Assembly (NCBI GenBank): GCA_964034945.1 | Contig: OZ035960.1 | Location: 15,657,403 to 15,721,402, forward strand | Reading direction: 5' to 3' | Source of the DNA: Chrysopilus asiliformis | Lineage: Eukaryota; Arthropoda; Insecta; Diptera; Rhagionidae | Length of the DNA: 64,000 nt | Part shown: piece by piece, positions 50,701 through 62,700 of the stretch | Layout of the letters: each line of letters begins with the position of its first letter | Position numbering within the stretch: position 1 is the stretch's first letter | Notes under the pieces: model-generated | The model's database searches: none | What the model was told of the DNA's origin: nothing | Seen by the model: the letters and a program-made list of their open reading frames with translations, nothing else | Translations under genes and position numbers: made by a program

Positions 50701-53700
50701 GTATTCGTTGGGTGAACTCCACCTCAACTCATACTCACGTTTACAGTCATGTTCGATTTCTTAACTTTTTTCATTTGGATGTTGTTAGGGACTTAAAAAA
50801 AAGTTACCCGTATTTTTTTGTTTGGCGGAATAACGTCCGGTAGGCGGAGGGGAGGGGGTCAAAGTCGGCGAAAACTGGAAATCACAAAAACTTTAAAAAT
50901 TTGTAACTTCTGAACGGCTTTACCGATTGAGATGATACTGAACATTTTGGAAAGGTAATTAAATTTTCTTGTCACAAAAAAATATTTTTTGACTCCCTCC
51001 CCCTTCCGTCATATTGTAAAATTCAATTTCGTGACAAAATTTAAAATATCTCGAGAACGGCATTTTTTTTTCTTTTGAATTTTTTTCTGTAAATACCTAC
51101 CATTATACCATACAAATTCGCTAAATAAAATTTGGGGGTAAATGCGTTGTTGATTTTTAAAAAAATTTCAAAAAAAATCGAATACAAGAAAATTTTACAT
51201 ATTCTACTGATTTTCGATTGGTTTTTATGTTCTATGTACATAATATTAATGCAAAAGTTTTAGGAGATTGAAATTAATTAAAAATTTATTTAAAAGAAAA
51301 AGTTTTAAATATATCACCATTAGAAAATTTTTTACTTTGGGAAAATTTCCATCTTGAATAGATCCGTGAAAATTTTGAGTTCCTGGAAGTGTTTTGACAC
51401 TTTCAAACCTTCTTTGAAGTTGTTGTTTTACCTCATATTCTCTCTGTGTTACAAATTAAACATAACAAAAGCTATAATTGCTGGCAATTATTGAAAACCC
51501 GTATGGTGATTGACGGCGAACAGTTGTATCAAAATTTCACTTTGAAGGCAAACTTTTCAATAAGATTTTTTTAAATTTATTCCAATCGGATTTTGATGTA
51601 TGGGAGTTTTGTGTAGAATCATATCCTAAATAATTTTTGTTCTTGCACTTTTTTGATAAGATGCACCGTTTTTGAGTAATTCGCAAAAAATGGACCATTA
51701 GGGGGGTACCCCCCATATATTTAAAACTTATGCGCGTGTTGCATGGATTGAATGGATTTCGTGGCTTATATGAAAATTCATAATTGATGATATGGGATGA
51801 ATTCTTAATTAAAAACTAATGTCATAGGAAATGGATTCAAAAAATTATTTTATATTCTGTTTTACTTTTTTATGCAAAGTTTATTCCATAAGAATTTTCA
51901 AGTTTTTGTCTCAAATATTGAGAAAAGTTGCCTTTTAACCGACTTCGGGAAAGAAAAAGGTTCTTAATTCGATTCATATGTATTTTTTATACCCGTATGG
52001 TGAAACCAAAGGTCATATTAAATTTGCCTTACCGTTTGTAACGCCAAGATCCCGTCATCACACAAAAAAATGAATTACACCAGTGTGTTTAGAATGATAC
52101 AAAAAAGTTGAATTTAGCATGTCCGTCCGTCCGTCTGTGGCGCGGATTGCGGGCGCACGGATTGAGCTAGAGACTTGAAATTTTGCTCAGATTGGTTTTT
52201 CGTAAAATGCAAGGCTAAGTTCGTTAATGGGCAAAAATGGACCACGAACGAAAACGATTTTTGCGAATATCTCAAAAACGGTGCATTTTATCAAAAAAGT
52301 GCAAGAACAAAAGTTATTTAGGATATGATTCTACATAAAACTTCCATACATCAAAATCCGATTGGAATAAATTTAAAAAAATCTCATTGAAAAGTTTGCC
52401 TTCAAAGTGAAATTTTGATACAACTGTTCGCCGTCAATCACCATACGGGTTTTCAATAATTGCCAGCAATTATAGCTTTTGTTATGTTTAATTTGTAACA
52501 CAGAGAGAATATGAGGTAAAACAACAACTTCAAAGAAGGTTTGAAAGTGTCAAAACACTTCCAGGAACTCAAAATTTTCACGGATCTATTCAAGATGGAA
52601 ATTTTCCCAAAGTAAAAAATTTTCTAATGGTGATATATTTAAAACTTTTTCTTTTAAATAAATTTTTAATTAATTTCAATCTCCTAAAACTTTTGCATTA
52701 ATATTATGTACATAGAACATAAAAACCAATCGAAAATCAGTAGAATATGTAAAATTTTCTTGTATTCGATTTTTTTTGAAATTTTTTTAAAAATCAACAA
52801 CGCATTTACCCCCAAATTTTATTTAGCGAATTTGTATGGTATAATGGTAGGTATTTACAGAAAAAAATTCAAAAGAAAAAAAAATGCCGTTCTCGAGATA
52901 TTTTAAATTTTGTCACGAAATTGAATTTTACAATATGACGGAAGGGGGAGGGAGTCAAAAAATATTTTTTTGTGACAAGAAAATTTAATTACCTTTCCAA
53001 AATGTTCAGTATCATCTCAATCGGTAAAGCCGTTCAGAAGTTACAAATTTTTAAAGTTTTTGTGATTTCCAGTTTTCGCCGACTTTGACCCCCTCCCCTC
53101 CGCCTACCGGACGTTATTCCGCCAAACAAAAAAATACGGGTAACTTTTTTTTAAGTCCCTAACAACATCCAAATGAAAAAAGTTAAAAAAACAGAGGTGA
53201 CTTCCAAGCTCTATACAAGTCGAGTATGAGTTGGTGTGGAATTCACCGTTGACTTTTTCCAGTGTGACGGTAAATATTTAGTTTTAACCAACCGACTACT
53301 ATCCCTTGTACTTAATATGGGCATTGTATATATTTTTATGTATATTTGCTATTATGATTTTTAACACCTGATTATCGTGTCATGCATATTTTTTCCTCCA
53401 TTGCCCATTTTATTAACTTTGAAAATGGTTAAATATAAAATACTTGGTTTTTATGTCCATAAGATTTGTTTTTTTGTAGTTTTATTTCACAAAAAAAGAA
53501 TTTAACGGATGGTTTTTTAAATTCACAATCAATTTTCTAGGTCCAGAAAAATCCTTGAAGATAAAAAAGACAACTTCACAAAAATATTTCCATTAACAAA
53601 TGTTTGTTTTACATATTTGTGAAATTATTTGAACTAAAATATAGTTTTTGAAATCGAACCTTGGATTGTAATTTGAATTTCATAATTTTGCCAATGGGTT

Positions 53701-56700
53701 AATTATTTAGTTAAAGCAAAAATAAAATTGGTGAGATGTTTTTTCACGAAATAAGCGCTAAACCAGACAAATATGATGTCACTGAATTGGACATGCAAAT
53801 AAATTTTGTATACAACAGGTAAAAAAAGATAACACACCCTCTTTAAGCTTCAGGGGACTTTAATTGGTTTTTGCATCGGTTTTTTTAGATATCTTTTATA
53901 CAAGTCTGTTGGTAGCGCAACATAGCAGAAATTTGATAGAAAAATTTGCCCGAGATTTGATTTTCGTGCAAATAATTTGGTTTTGTTTGAAAAATGCTGC
54001 AGTAATAAAAAAAAAAGCTTTGAAAATTGCTGTAGTAATAATTTTCAAATTTTTTTTTACAGTTTAGGAAAATGTTGTCATCGCTTTTTACTTTTCTCTG
54101 CTATACAGGCAAAATATTGTATTCATTACGGGGGTAGACAGGAACTTTTTGATCAGTACGAAATCCGTTTTGGGGAAGATTATGAGAATGTCGGTCTGTT
54201 TGTCTGTCAGTCTGTCTGTCGGTCTGTCCGTCGATCGGTCTGTCTGTCTATTAATCGGTCTGTCCACTCTACATATCTTAAATAACTCGAGTGTGCGTTT
54301 AGCTAGCGACTTGAAATTTTTCGTAAATTGGTTTTTCGAAAATCGTAGTTTTCTATCAACTTTTGAAAAAGTGGCGTCAGTTATAACGGGTACCTCCCAT
54401 ACAATTTTTTTGAAAAAATACAAGTATTTTGAAAATTTCACAAAATTTGTGCGCTTTTCGGAAGAAATGAATATAACAAAATTTAAAAGACATAAAATTT
54501 TTTTTTTGTGTCTAACGGTTTTCAAGATATTTGAAAAAAAAAAATTTTTTTAAATCCCTTGAAAACTAGGCCCTTTTTGCAAAAATGCGCATAGCCAAAT
54601 TTGTAGGAAATAAAATTTTCTACTTTCTTTTCTTTAACGGTTTTTTACGTATCTTTAACGATTTCTCTTGAAAAAACTATTATTTTTTACATATTTTTTC
54701 CGAAAATATGGAAAGTTTACTATTGATAACAACTGATATTTTTCGACATTTTTTACACCTGGGCAATTTAGGGAAATAAACATTTGATGAACGAATTTTT
54801 TTTTTGAGACTAACAAAAATTTGGTTGTAGCAAGAAAAAAAATATGTTTTCACTAAATATATTCAGGGTATTCACAGTCCTCTTTTAATTTTCGGTATTT
54901 TCGGTAATATTAAAAGACTGAAAATATTCTGCTGTGAACATCCCACAGCACAGATTTGAGAACAGCGCTTTTATTTGATACGTGACCAAATCATGAACTG
55001 CGAATTTGATTGTAAAATATGTCACATACCTTTAAATCCATATTTGATGTATTCTTTTGAATTTCTATTGTGGCAACGGCTATCAAAATTGAAAAAAATT
55101 GGAGTCCGATGAGATAACCAGCGAGAAAATTTGACAACTAAAAACATTACTAGCGCCACTCGCGGTTGATTCTTGATACCGAATAACCGGGCCGGAAAAC
55201 ACGACTCAAGGCATGTCTACAATTACCGAATCCGGTAATTCATTTTTACATGAACCAAATTACCGTCTCGGTAAAAATCTGTTAAATTTGACTGAATTGC
55301 CGAGCAGTAAAATTACTCTCAATTTAAAAGAGGAGTGTGAATCCCCTGAATATGATGACAGCATCTAGAATTATTTCTTTTCGAATGTAGGACTGCTACA
55401 AACTTCGTGCAAAACATCCTGTAGAGCACGAAATTGATTTTCATTCATTTACAAGTTTTTCTGCATTCACCTGCGGCTGCGGATGTTTTTTTTTTTTTTG
55501 TTAATTTAACCATTGAATTTGATGGAACAATAAAAACCGCAATCAAATTGTTTTCCTCGCAAGTCATTAAAGTCGATAATAGTCACATTTCATGTAATTG
55601 ATATTGTTAAGAAAATAAGCATTTTAATTGCTTGATTATAGCCCATTGAGAATAAAACACTGCGCGGTAGGGGCCACCGCCACTTGAATGGCCACACCGT
55701 TCCGGTTGTGTCGGGGGTATAGCGGAGTGTTTTTGGAAGGAAGGTGCGGGTTCATAGATTTATGTGCTATCAAGCATAGCCAGCGAAACTTACATTAGGC
55801 TGAAAAAACAGAGGTGTACATTCAGTTTGATGTTCATATAGACTTATGTAACTTCGGATAGGAGTATAGAATCCGAAACTATTAGCATTTTCAACAAGTT
55901 CGAGTTAAAGCAACATAGACTCGAGATAATCAACTTGACTTTTGACGCATGTTCGGCTATTGCGCTGAGCACACACTTTGGAAACTCTCAGCGCGATGGC
56001 CAGTGATTTTATCTTAGAGATATACGACAAAACTATACAAAACTGCATCGTCAGAGATGGTCGTATATCGAGTGATTCGTATTAACACATGTTATGTCAT
56101 TCGGTGATCATCAATGAAAGGCTGTCGCGTAAATATTGCTGACATACGAAAATAGAAACGAAATTTAAAAAAAAAAACTACCACGTTCGGAATTATACTT
56201 ACCTGAAGAGAATTGGTAGGTGGCTAGTTTTGTGTTGCCTACCATAATACCCGTCGCTGTAACGTATATGAATATATTATTATTGTGGATGTACGTAGAG
56301 ATCTACAACATTGTGTGTATAGATTTATAAATTGCACGCCTCAGGAATAACAAGTAACCGAGGCGGATGACATGAAAGCCTCAGTCAATTCATGAGATAA
56401 GTTGACAGAAGCGGCGGCGGCGGTTAATGTCAGCTGGATCTTTGAACGTGTCGTGGGACGTACGTTGACTGGTTTTTACCCTTTTTGTTTATTCAGTAAT
56501 ACACTCACTAAAAATCGATTTTTTTCTATCTATTTCTGTGTTTTTATTTCTATACTACAAACTGCTCAATGAAACATTCATAGAACGCAACGCAAATCGT
56601 TGTTTGATTAAAAGATACAGACCTGTACAGACGAGGAATATGACATTTAAGAGAGCAATTAATCGAAATATTTCTACCATGACTCGGGCGAATTAAAAGT

Positions 56701-59700
56701 TCTTAAAATGTCTGTCAACTCATTGGATTATGAATTTTAATAAAAGTTTTGTTGATCATAACGAGATCAACGTGGGCAGACAGAATTTCAAACATTTAAT
56801 CCATTTATGGATAGCATGTGTATCATTATTTCGTTGAAGCGCAAAAAAACACGACATTTTTTTTAAAATTTTTGAAATTAAACACGGATTTGCTGGGAAT
56901 AAATGAGTTTAATTTATTTATTTTAGCGTTTAAATTATGAAATTATTGGAAAATGCAGTTTGAAAACAATTACCAAAAAAAAGCAATTCAATGAACGTTT
57001 ATCTGTAAAACTCTTGTAACTTCCAGCCGATCATTCATAGATAGGATGACCTTTTTTATGTCAATTCCGGAGGAGATGAGCGGGAGAGAGAGTAACAACA
57101 AATTTTTTGAACAAAAATTTTAAAAATTCCCAAGCAACAACGCCATTTTATTAAGACAAAAAAGTTACCAAATATTCGCCGCAGGTAAATTTACTTTAAA
57201 ACAGAGTGTGTCGCATTTCTGAAACAGAATGTGGCGCATTTCTTAAACAGAATACGACACAGCATTTCCTAAACATGCGGCAAATCAAGAACCACTCAGT
57301 GTCAAGAAAAAAAAACTACATTTCTCTTTTAGTTTTTTCAATAAATGTTAATAAAATTATGAAAATGTCACCAATATAAATGCGCCCTAGGGGAAAATTT
57401 TAAATATATATGCATGCATCCTTTCATTAAAAAAATGGACCGAGGCAGGAACCAGTATGTTTTAAAGTAACAGGAATGAGATAGAGTATGTTCTAAATAT
57501 TAAGTGAGCACTTTTTTAAACCGAATTCGCACGGTCAACCCAAAATGGTGAAAATACGTTGACCGTCATCGAAGTTTGTCATTCTAACCTCAATTCAACA
57601 TGTTCTATTCACCGTATCGGTTGAGGGCCAACATTTCAATGTGTTACTGTTTTTCGGCAATCTAGTGCCGTGGTAATACAAGGACAACCGTTCACAGGTT
57701 GATAGTAGACGGTTAATACATTTTCGGTTGATCAGGCATTAGTGTTCAATAAATTATAATCCTAAAGTGGGAATTACAATGGTCTGACAGCAACAACGAC
57801 AGTAAAAACAAGAATGCTGTCGTGTGAAATACATTGAATTGACGACAGCAAGAACTTTGCGTTTTTTTGTTTTCACTGAAATTTACTTCTTGGTGTTTTT
57901 TTTAAAATGGTTTCATTAAAATGTACCATTATTAATAATAATTCGTTGAATTGACTTCCGTGAAACTAAAGACACATAAAACCAGTTGTCAAACATAACA
58001 AAAGCTATAATTGCCAATCTGGCAATTATTGAAAACCCGTATGGTGATATTCGTATCAAAATTCGAACAGTTTTATCAAAATTCCACTTTGAAGTCATAC
58101 TTTCCAATAAGATTTTTTTAAAACTTATTCCAATTGGATTTTGATGTATGGAACTTTAATGTAGTATCGTATCCTAAATAACTTTTGTTCGTGCACTTTT
58201 TTGATAAGATGCACCGTTTTTGAGATCATTTTCGTTCGTATGGGGGGTACCCCCCCCCCCCCCTAATAGTCCATTTTTGCTCTTGAACGAACTTGGCTTC
58301 GCATTTTACAAAAAACGGATCTGCTCAAAATTTCAAGTCTCTAGCTCAATCCGTGCGCCCGCAATCCGCGCCACAGATGGACGGACAGACGGACGGACGG
58401 ACATGCTAAATTCAACTTTTTTTATCATTCTAAACACACTGGTGTAATTCATTTTTTTGGGTGATGACGGGATCTTGGCGTTACAAACGGTAAGGCAAAT
58501 CTAATATACCCTTTGGTTTCACCATACGGGTATAAAAATGCTGAACAGCAAGGACAGCAAAATTAGAATTAGAGATGAACACGACAGCGAGAATTCTTTC
58601 GCTGCGACTATGACGTCAGGGTGTTATTACCTAATGAAATCATTTTGATGTCGCTGTGACTGTTGGGCCATAATTCGTTATTTATTCCTACATTTCAGTT
58701 AAACCAGTTTTTTTTATTCATTTCAATCCCCTATAACTAGAGTGACCATACATCCCATATTCAGACATGTTCTTCCGGCGTACCGGAAACTTAACGAAAG
58801 ATAAGTTTCCAACGAAAGATAAGTTTCAGGTACCCCGGAAGAACATGTCTGAATATGGGACGTATGGTCACTCTAGTTATAGGGGATTGAAATGAATTAA
58901 AACCGACGGTTTAACTGAAATGTAGGAATAAATAACTAATTATGCCCAGTTGCCATTAGGCTATTTGATAGTTGAAAGTAGCCGACAAAGGACATAAGTA
59001 ATTTAATGTCAGCTACTTTTTAAACTAGCATCAAACCCGTTGGAAACGTCGAAGCTACTTTCAACAAGAAACTAGCCAAATGTCAACTGGGCATTAGAAA
59101 AAATATACCCATAATTCAAGGAGCATTAAAATTAATTATTCAAACTTCTAAACAACGAAAATTGCCATTTTAAATGGTTGCTCCCAAGATAACAAAATAA
59201 AATATAAAAAATTCAATAATTCCCCAAATATTTCAACTAAGCACACACATCAACCATACCCACAATGAATTTATTAATTTTTAATACTTTCACAACCTAC
59301 GAAATTCACTACTGTGGGCTCGCTTCGAAAATTACTGTGCGTGGAATTTTTGTAACTCGATATTGGCGCCAAAATGTTACATTTCTCTACAATGCAGGCG
59401 TTAAATTAGTCAATTCAGTTATATTTAATTTGCCGATTTTCTGCATCGAAAGTTTAATTTATGCTTGACTCAGGCCATAATATTTTTAAGTATCATTTTG
59501 ATTCATTTATTAAACGATTCTTTTTTTTTTATTTGAAAAGGCTTTGCAATACAGAAAAATACAAATTCAAATGAATGACCATTTTTATTTGAATCTAGCG
59601 AAATCATCATGCAACGAAAACGATAATGTTTTGAAAAAGATTATTTATTTTTACTTTTAGTCAGTCAGTCAGCTGAAAACGAAATCATAATAAAAGCATT

Positions 59701-62700
59701 ATATCGAAAGGCATCATGCGGTGGTTATGTAAATTTAAGTTTAGATAAACAATTCTTAAGTCATGGCCGCGTCGCGTCCATTTAAGTGGCAAACAAAAAT
59801 CAAAATGATGACAACGCGCGTCGGTGACAAACTGGCTGATGGTGAATAAAAAAAGAAGAAATTTAAAACGAATGGATATTAAATTTTTTTTATTGAAAAT
59901 TCACTGACAAAACTTTGGTGGGTTTTTTTTCAAAATCTAAATCTGCCTTCTGATGGTGTTGCAGAATTACTTCATATATCAAACTGGCAATTGACTGAAA
60001 TGGTCAGAGTATTTATTTATCCTTCTATCTTTGGCAATGGCTCAAGTACCTTTTTTATTGATCCGTCAGATTAATTTAATATCTTGGAACTGAAGCTGAA
60101 GTAAAGGAAAAGCAAAAAAAAATTGCCACTTTTGGAGAGCTACACAGTTTTTGAGCAAGTGGTCAAGAAACTCTTTAAATGTGATTTGAATGTCAAAATA
60201 AATATAAATAAAGCTACATATTCTTGATTGTCTCGGCAATTCTGTAAAATCAATTAAATGTTATTAAGTCAAGTGTGAATTAATCATTTTTCCGAGAGTA
60301 TTTCTAAAACAGTGGATGATCCGCCTGGGGTACCTCAAGGTTACCATCTCGGTCCTTTACTGTTTATTTTATTTTTTTAATGACGTTTAAATAGTGATTA
60401 GGAATTGCCATGGAAAAATGATCTCTTACAAAAGTGATTCATGTATTCTTTCATTGCTATAAAGTGTCCGGCCCGGAAAGTGTATGGAAGCAGAATTTTT
60501 GTAAGCCAAAGCGGAAGCAGGCCCTGCTTCATGTGGAGCGACGAAATAAGCCAGGATGCAAGTGATTTATTAGAGAATTCGATGACCACGACGTAAGACC
60601 GGGTCGTCTAGAAATTGTTATTAGGTAGGCCTATACCAGACCCCGGTTGCTGCGTCGTTGATGATGATTACGTGTCCCAACATTCAATCATTTTTATTCC
60701 TAATGAAATATGAAAAAATTTGATTTTAATCGACAAAAAATTACTTACTAAAAATCGATCCAACATACGAACTTTAGAATTTCAGTCAGATTTTGAGAGT
60801 CATAACAAAATTTCCCCATCACAATTCGAACCCAATCACATTAAGATCAGATGTTTTTCTATTATTGACTCCTTAATGACTTTATGAATGTTTCCCCTAC
60901 ACATATTAAGTAGATACAAGAATTCAAGTACAATTAAAGAGTTAAACAATTTTATGTTTTGTTGCTAAACAATAGTTGCGTTACTGTTAAACAATTTGAA
61001 CAACTATTTGATCGACTCAGATATCTTTCTAGAATGTTTTTTTTTTTCATTTGTTTCTAGTTTTCGTTAACTGTGACTAAAACTTTAACAAAACGACTAT
61101 CTGGTGGTCTTTCGAAAGTAATTTCGTGTTCGTGGAATCTATCCATGTAACAACGGAACGCCGGCAATTATTTCTTCATTAAAAATTTACCACACAAAAC
61201 CAACTATGCTCGAATACCGTATCAAATGGAAGTTTCATGTCAGATGCCTTTGGCTTTACCTTTTATAACTATGATGTATTTTTTTTTTACGTTACCGGCG
61301 ATTTTGTTAATGTTTCGTTATTTTGAGAGGTCCAGTTCCATGACAAGAGTTTAATAACACCTGGCTAGACATTTCAGGGCATTCCAATTCCAGTTTCAAA
61401 ATCATTAGTTTTAAATAGCGCAAATTACCCAGTTCTATGCTATGGCATGAAGCTTATGCAATCTTCAAAGTGATGAAACATATTTCAAACTGTCAAAATT
61501 ATAATTATGGATTAGTGTCGGATGACGGACAAGAAGTAGAATACACAAACAAAATACTATAGGACAGACAAATTTTTACTGTATAAAATACCTATTGTAA
61601 AATGGTAATGTTATAAATGTAGTTTAAATAAATTGAATCCGAGTAAATTTATTTGAAAGGACAGGAATTTGTTTAATTCACGCCCTCATTAAATTAAATC
61701 CAGAACTTGTCGAATTTTCTTTTTTTTTCAACGTGATTTTTTTTTTAAATCCTTCTCACATTTTTTTTTTACCAAAATCCGATTTTTTTTTTTGACGTGC
61801 CCGTAGTCAAGCTTATAAGACTCAACAGACTCCTCGAATGAGTGAAATTGACCCGGCTTGGAAAGTCTTCTGCGGTAGGTTATTAACAACAAGGCCACGA
61901 GGAAGATCCAACCTCAGATGGCAAGACGGCGTTGACCAGGACGCGAAGAGAATTGGGATGCAAAACTGGAAGACATCGGCCCGTGACCGGGACCTCTGGC
62001 GAGAGACATTGCGGCAGGCCAAGAGCAGAAACCGGTTGTAGTGCCGAGAGAGATATATAGAGAGAGAGGCAGAGAGGGAGAGAGCGAGAGAGAGTGAGAG
62101 AGAGAGACAGAGAGAGATAGACAGAGAGATAGAGAGACAAAGAGAGAGAGAGAGACAAAGAGAGAGAGAGAGAGACAGAAAGAGACATAGAGAGAGAGAG
62201 AGGATATTTCGAAGAGCCTATGCTGAAACTAATCCTCCGATAGGTATACCCACGGCATAGAGACAAACAAGGTATGCTGTAAACTCAAATCTGACATTTC
62301 GTTGCTACGTCACTTGTGCCGATTAGTTCGTGAAGTGCAGAAGGAATTTTGTATTCTGGATGGTTTTTTTTTAAATTTGTGCGATTTAAATTAAATATTT
62401 GTAAATTAGTGGACTGATTGCATTAAATAGTGATCAATAAACATAAAAATTAATTAAAAAAAATCGGCACAAATGACGTCACACCTGACTATCAAAAGTT
62501 TACAGCATACCTTGTTTGTCTGTATGCCGTGAGGTATACCCATGCCAAATTTGGCGTCAATTGATTAATGAGATATCGATAAAATACGTCACGCTATTTT
62601 TAAGTTTATCACTCCCCCTCCTTTTTCGAAATTTTTTGTATAGAGTTTAGTACTGCTTTCATACGTGTTTTATGGGCAGCCCGCCCCTAAGGTGTTTTTG

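Larger units (their letters stand above)
50760..53187. repeat. 2.4-kb inverted repeat with arms of about 930 bp
   Basis: 50760-51690 and 52256-53187 are reverse complements with almost no differences over their unique part (both encode the same 66-residue accidental frame at 51241-51041 and 52706-52906). Each arm consists of about 700 bp of unique sequence plus one end of a Helentron. The 565-bp spacer holds the rest of one Helentron copy and unrelated sequence. Confidence 0.85.

Noticed and set aside
51041..52906. Two identical 66-residue frames on opposite strands
   Set aside because: They exist because the inverted repeat duplicates the sequence; the frame is A/T-driven and has no protein features.
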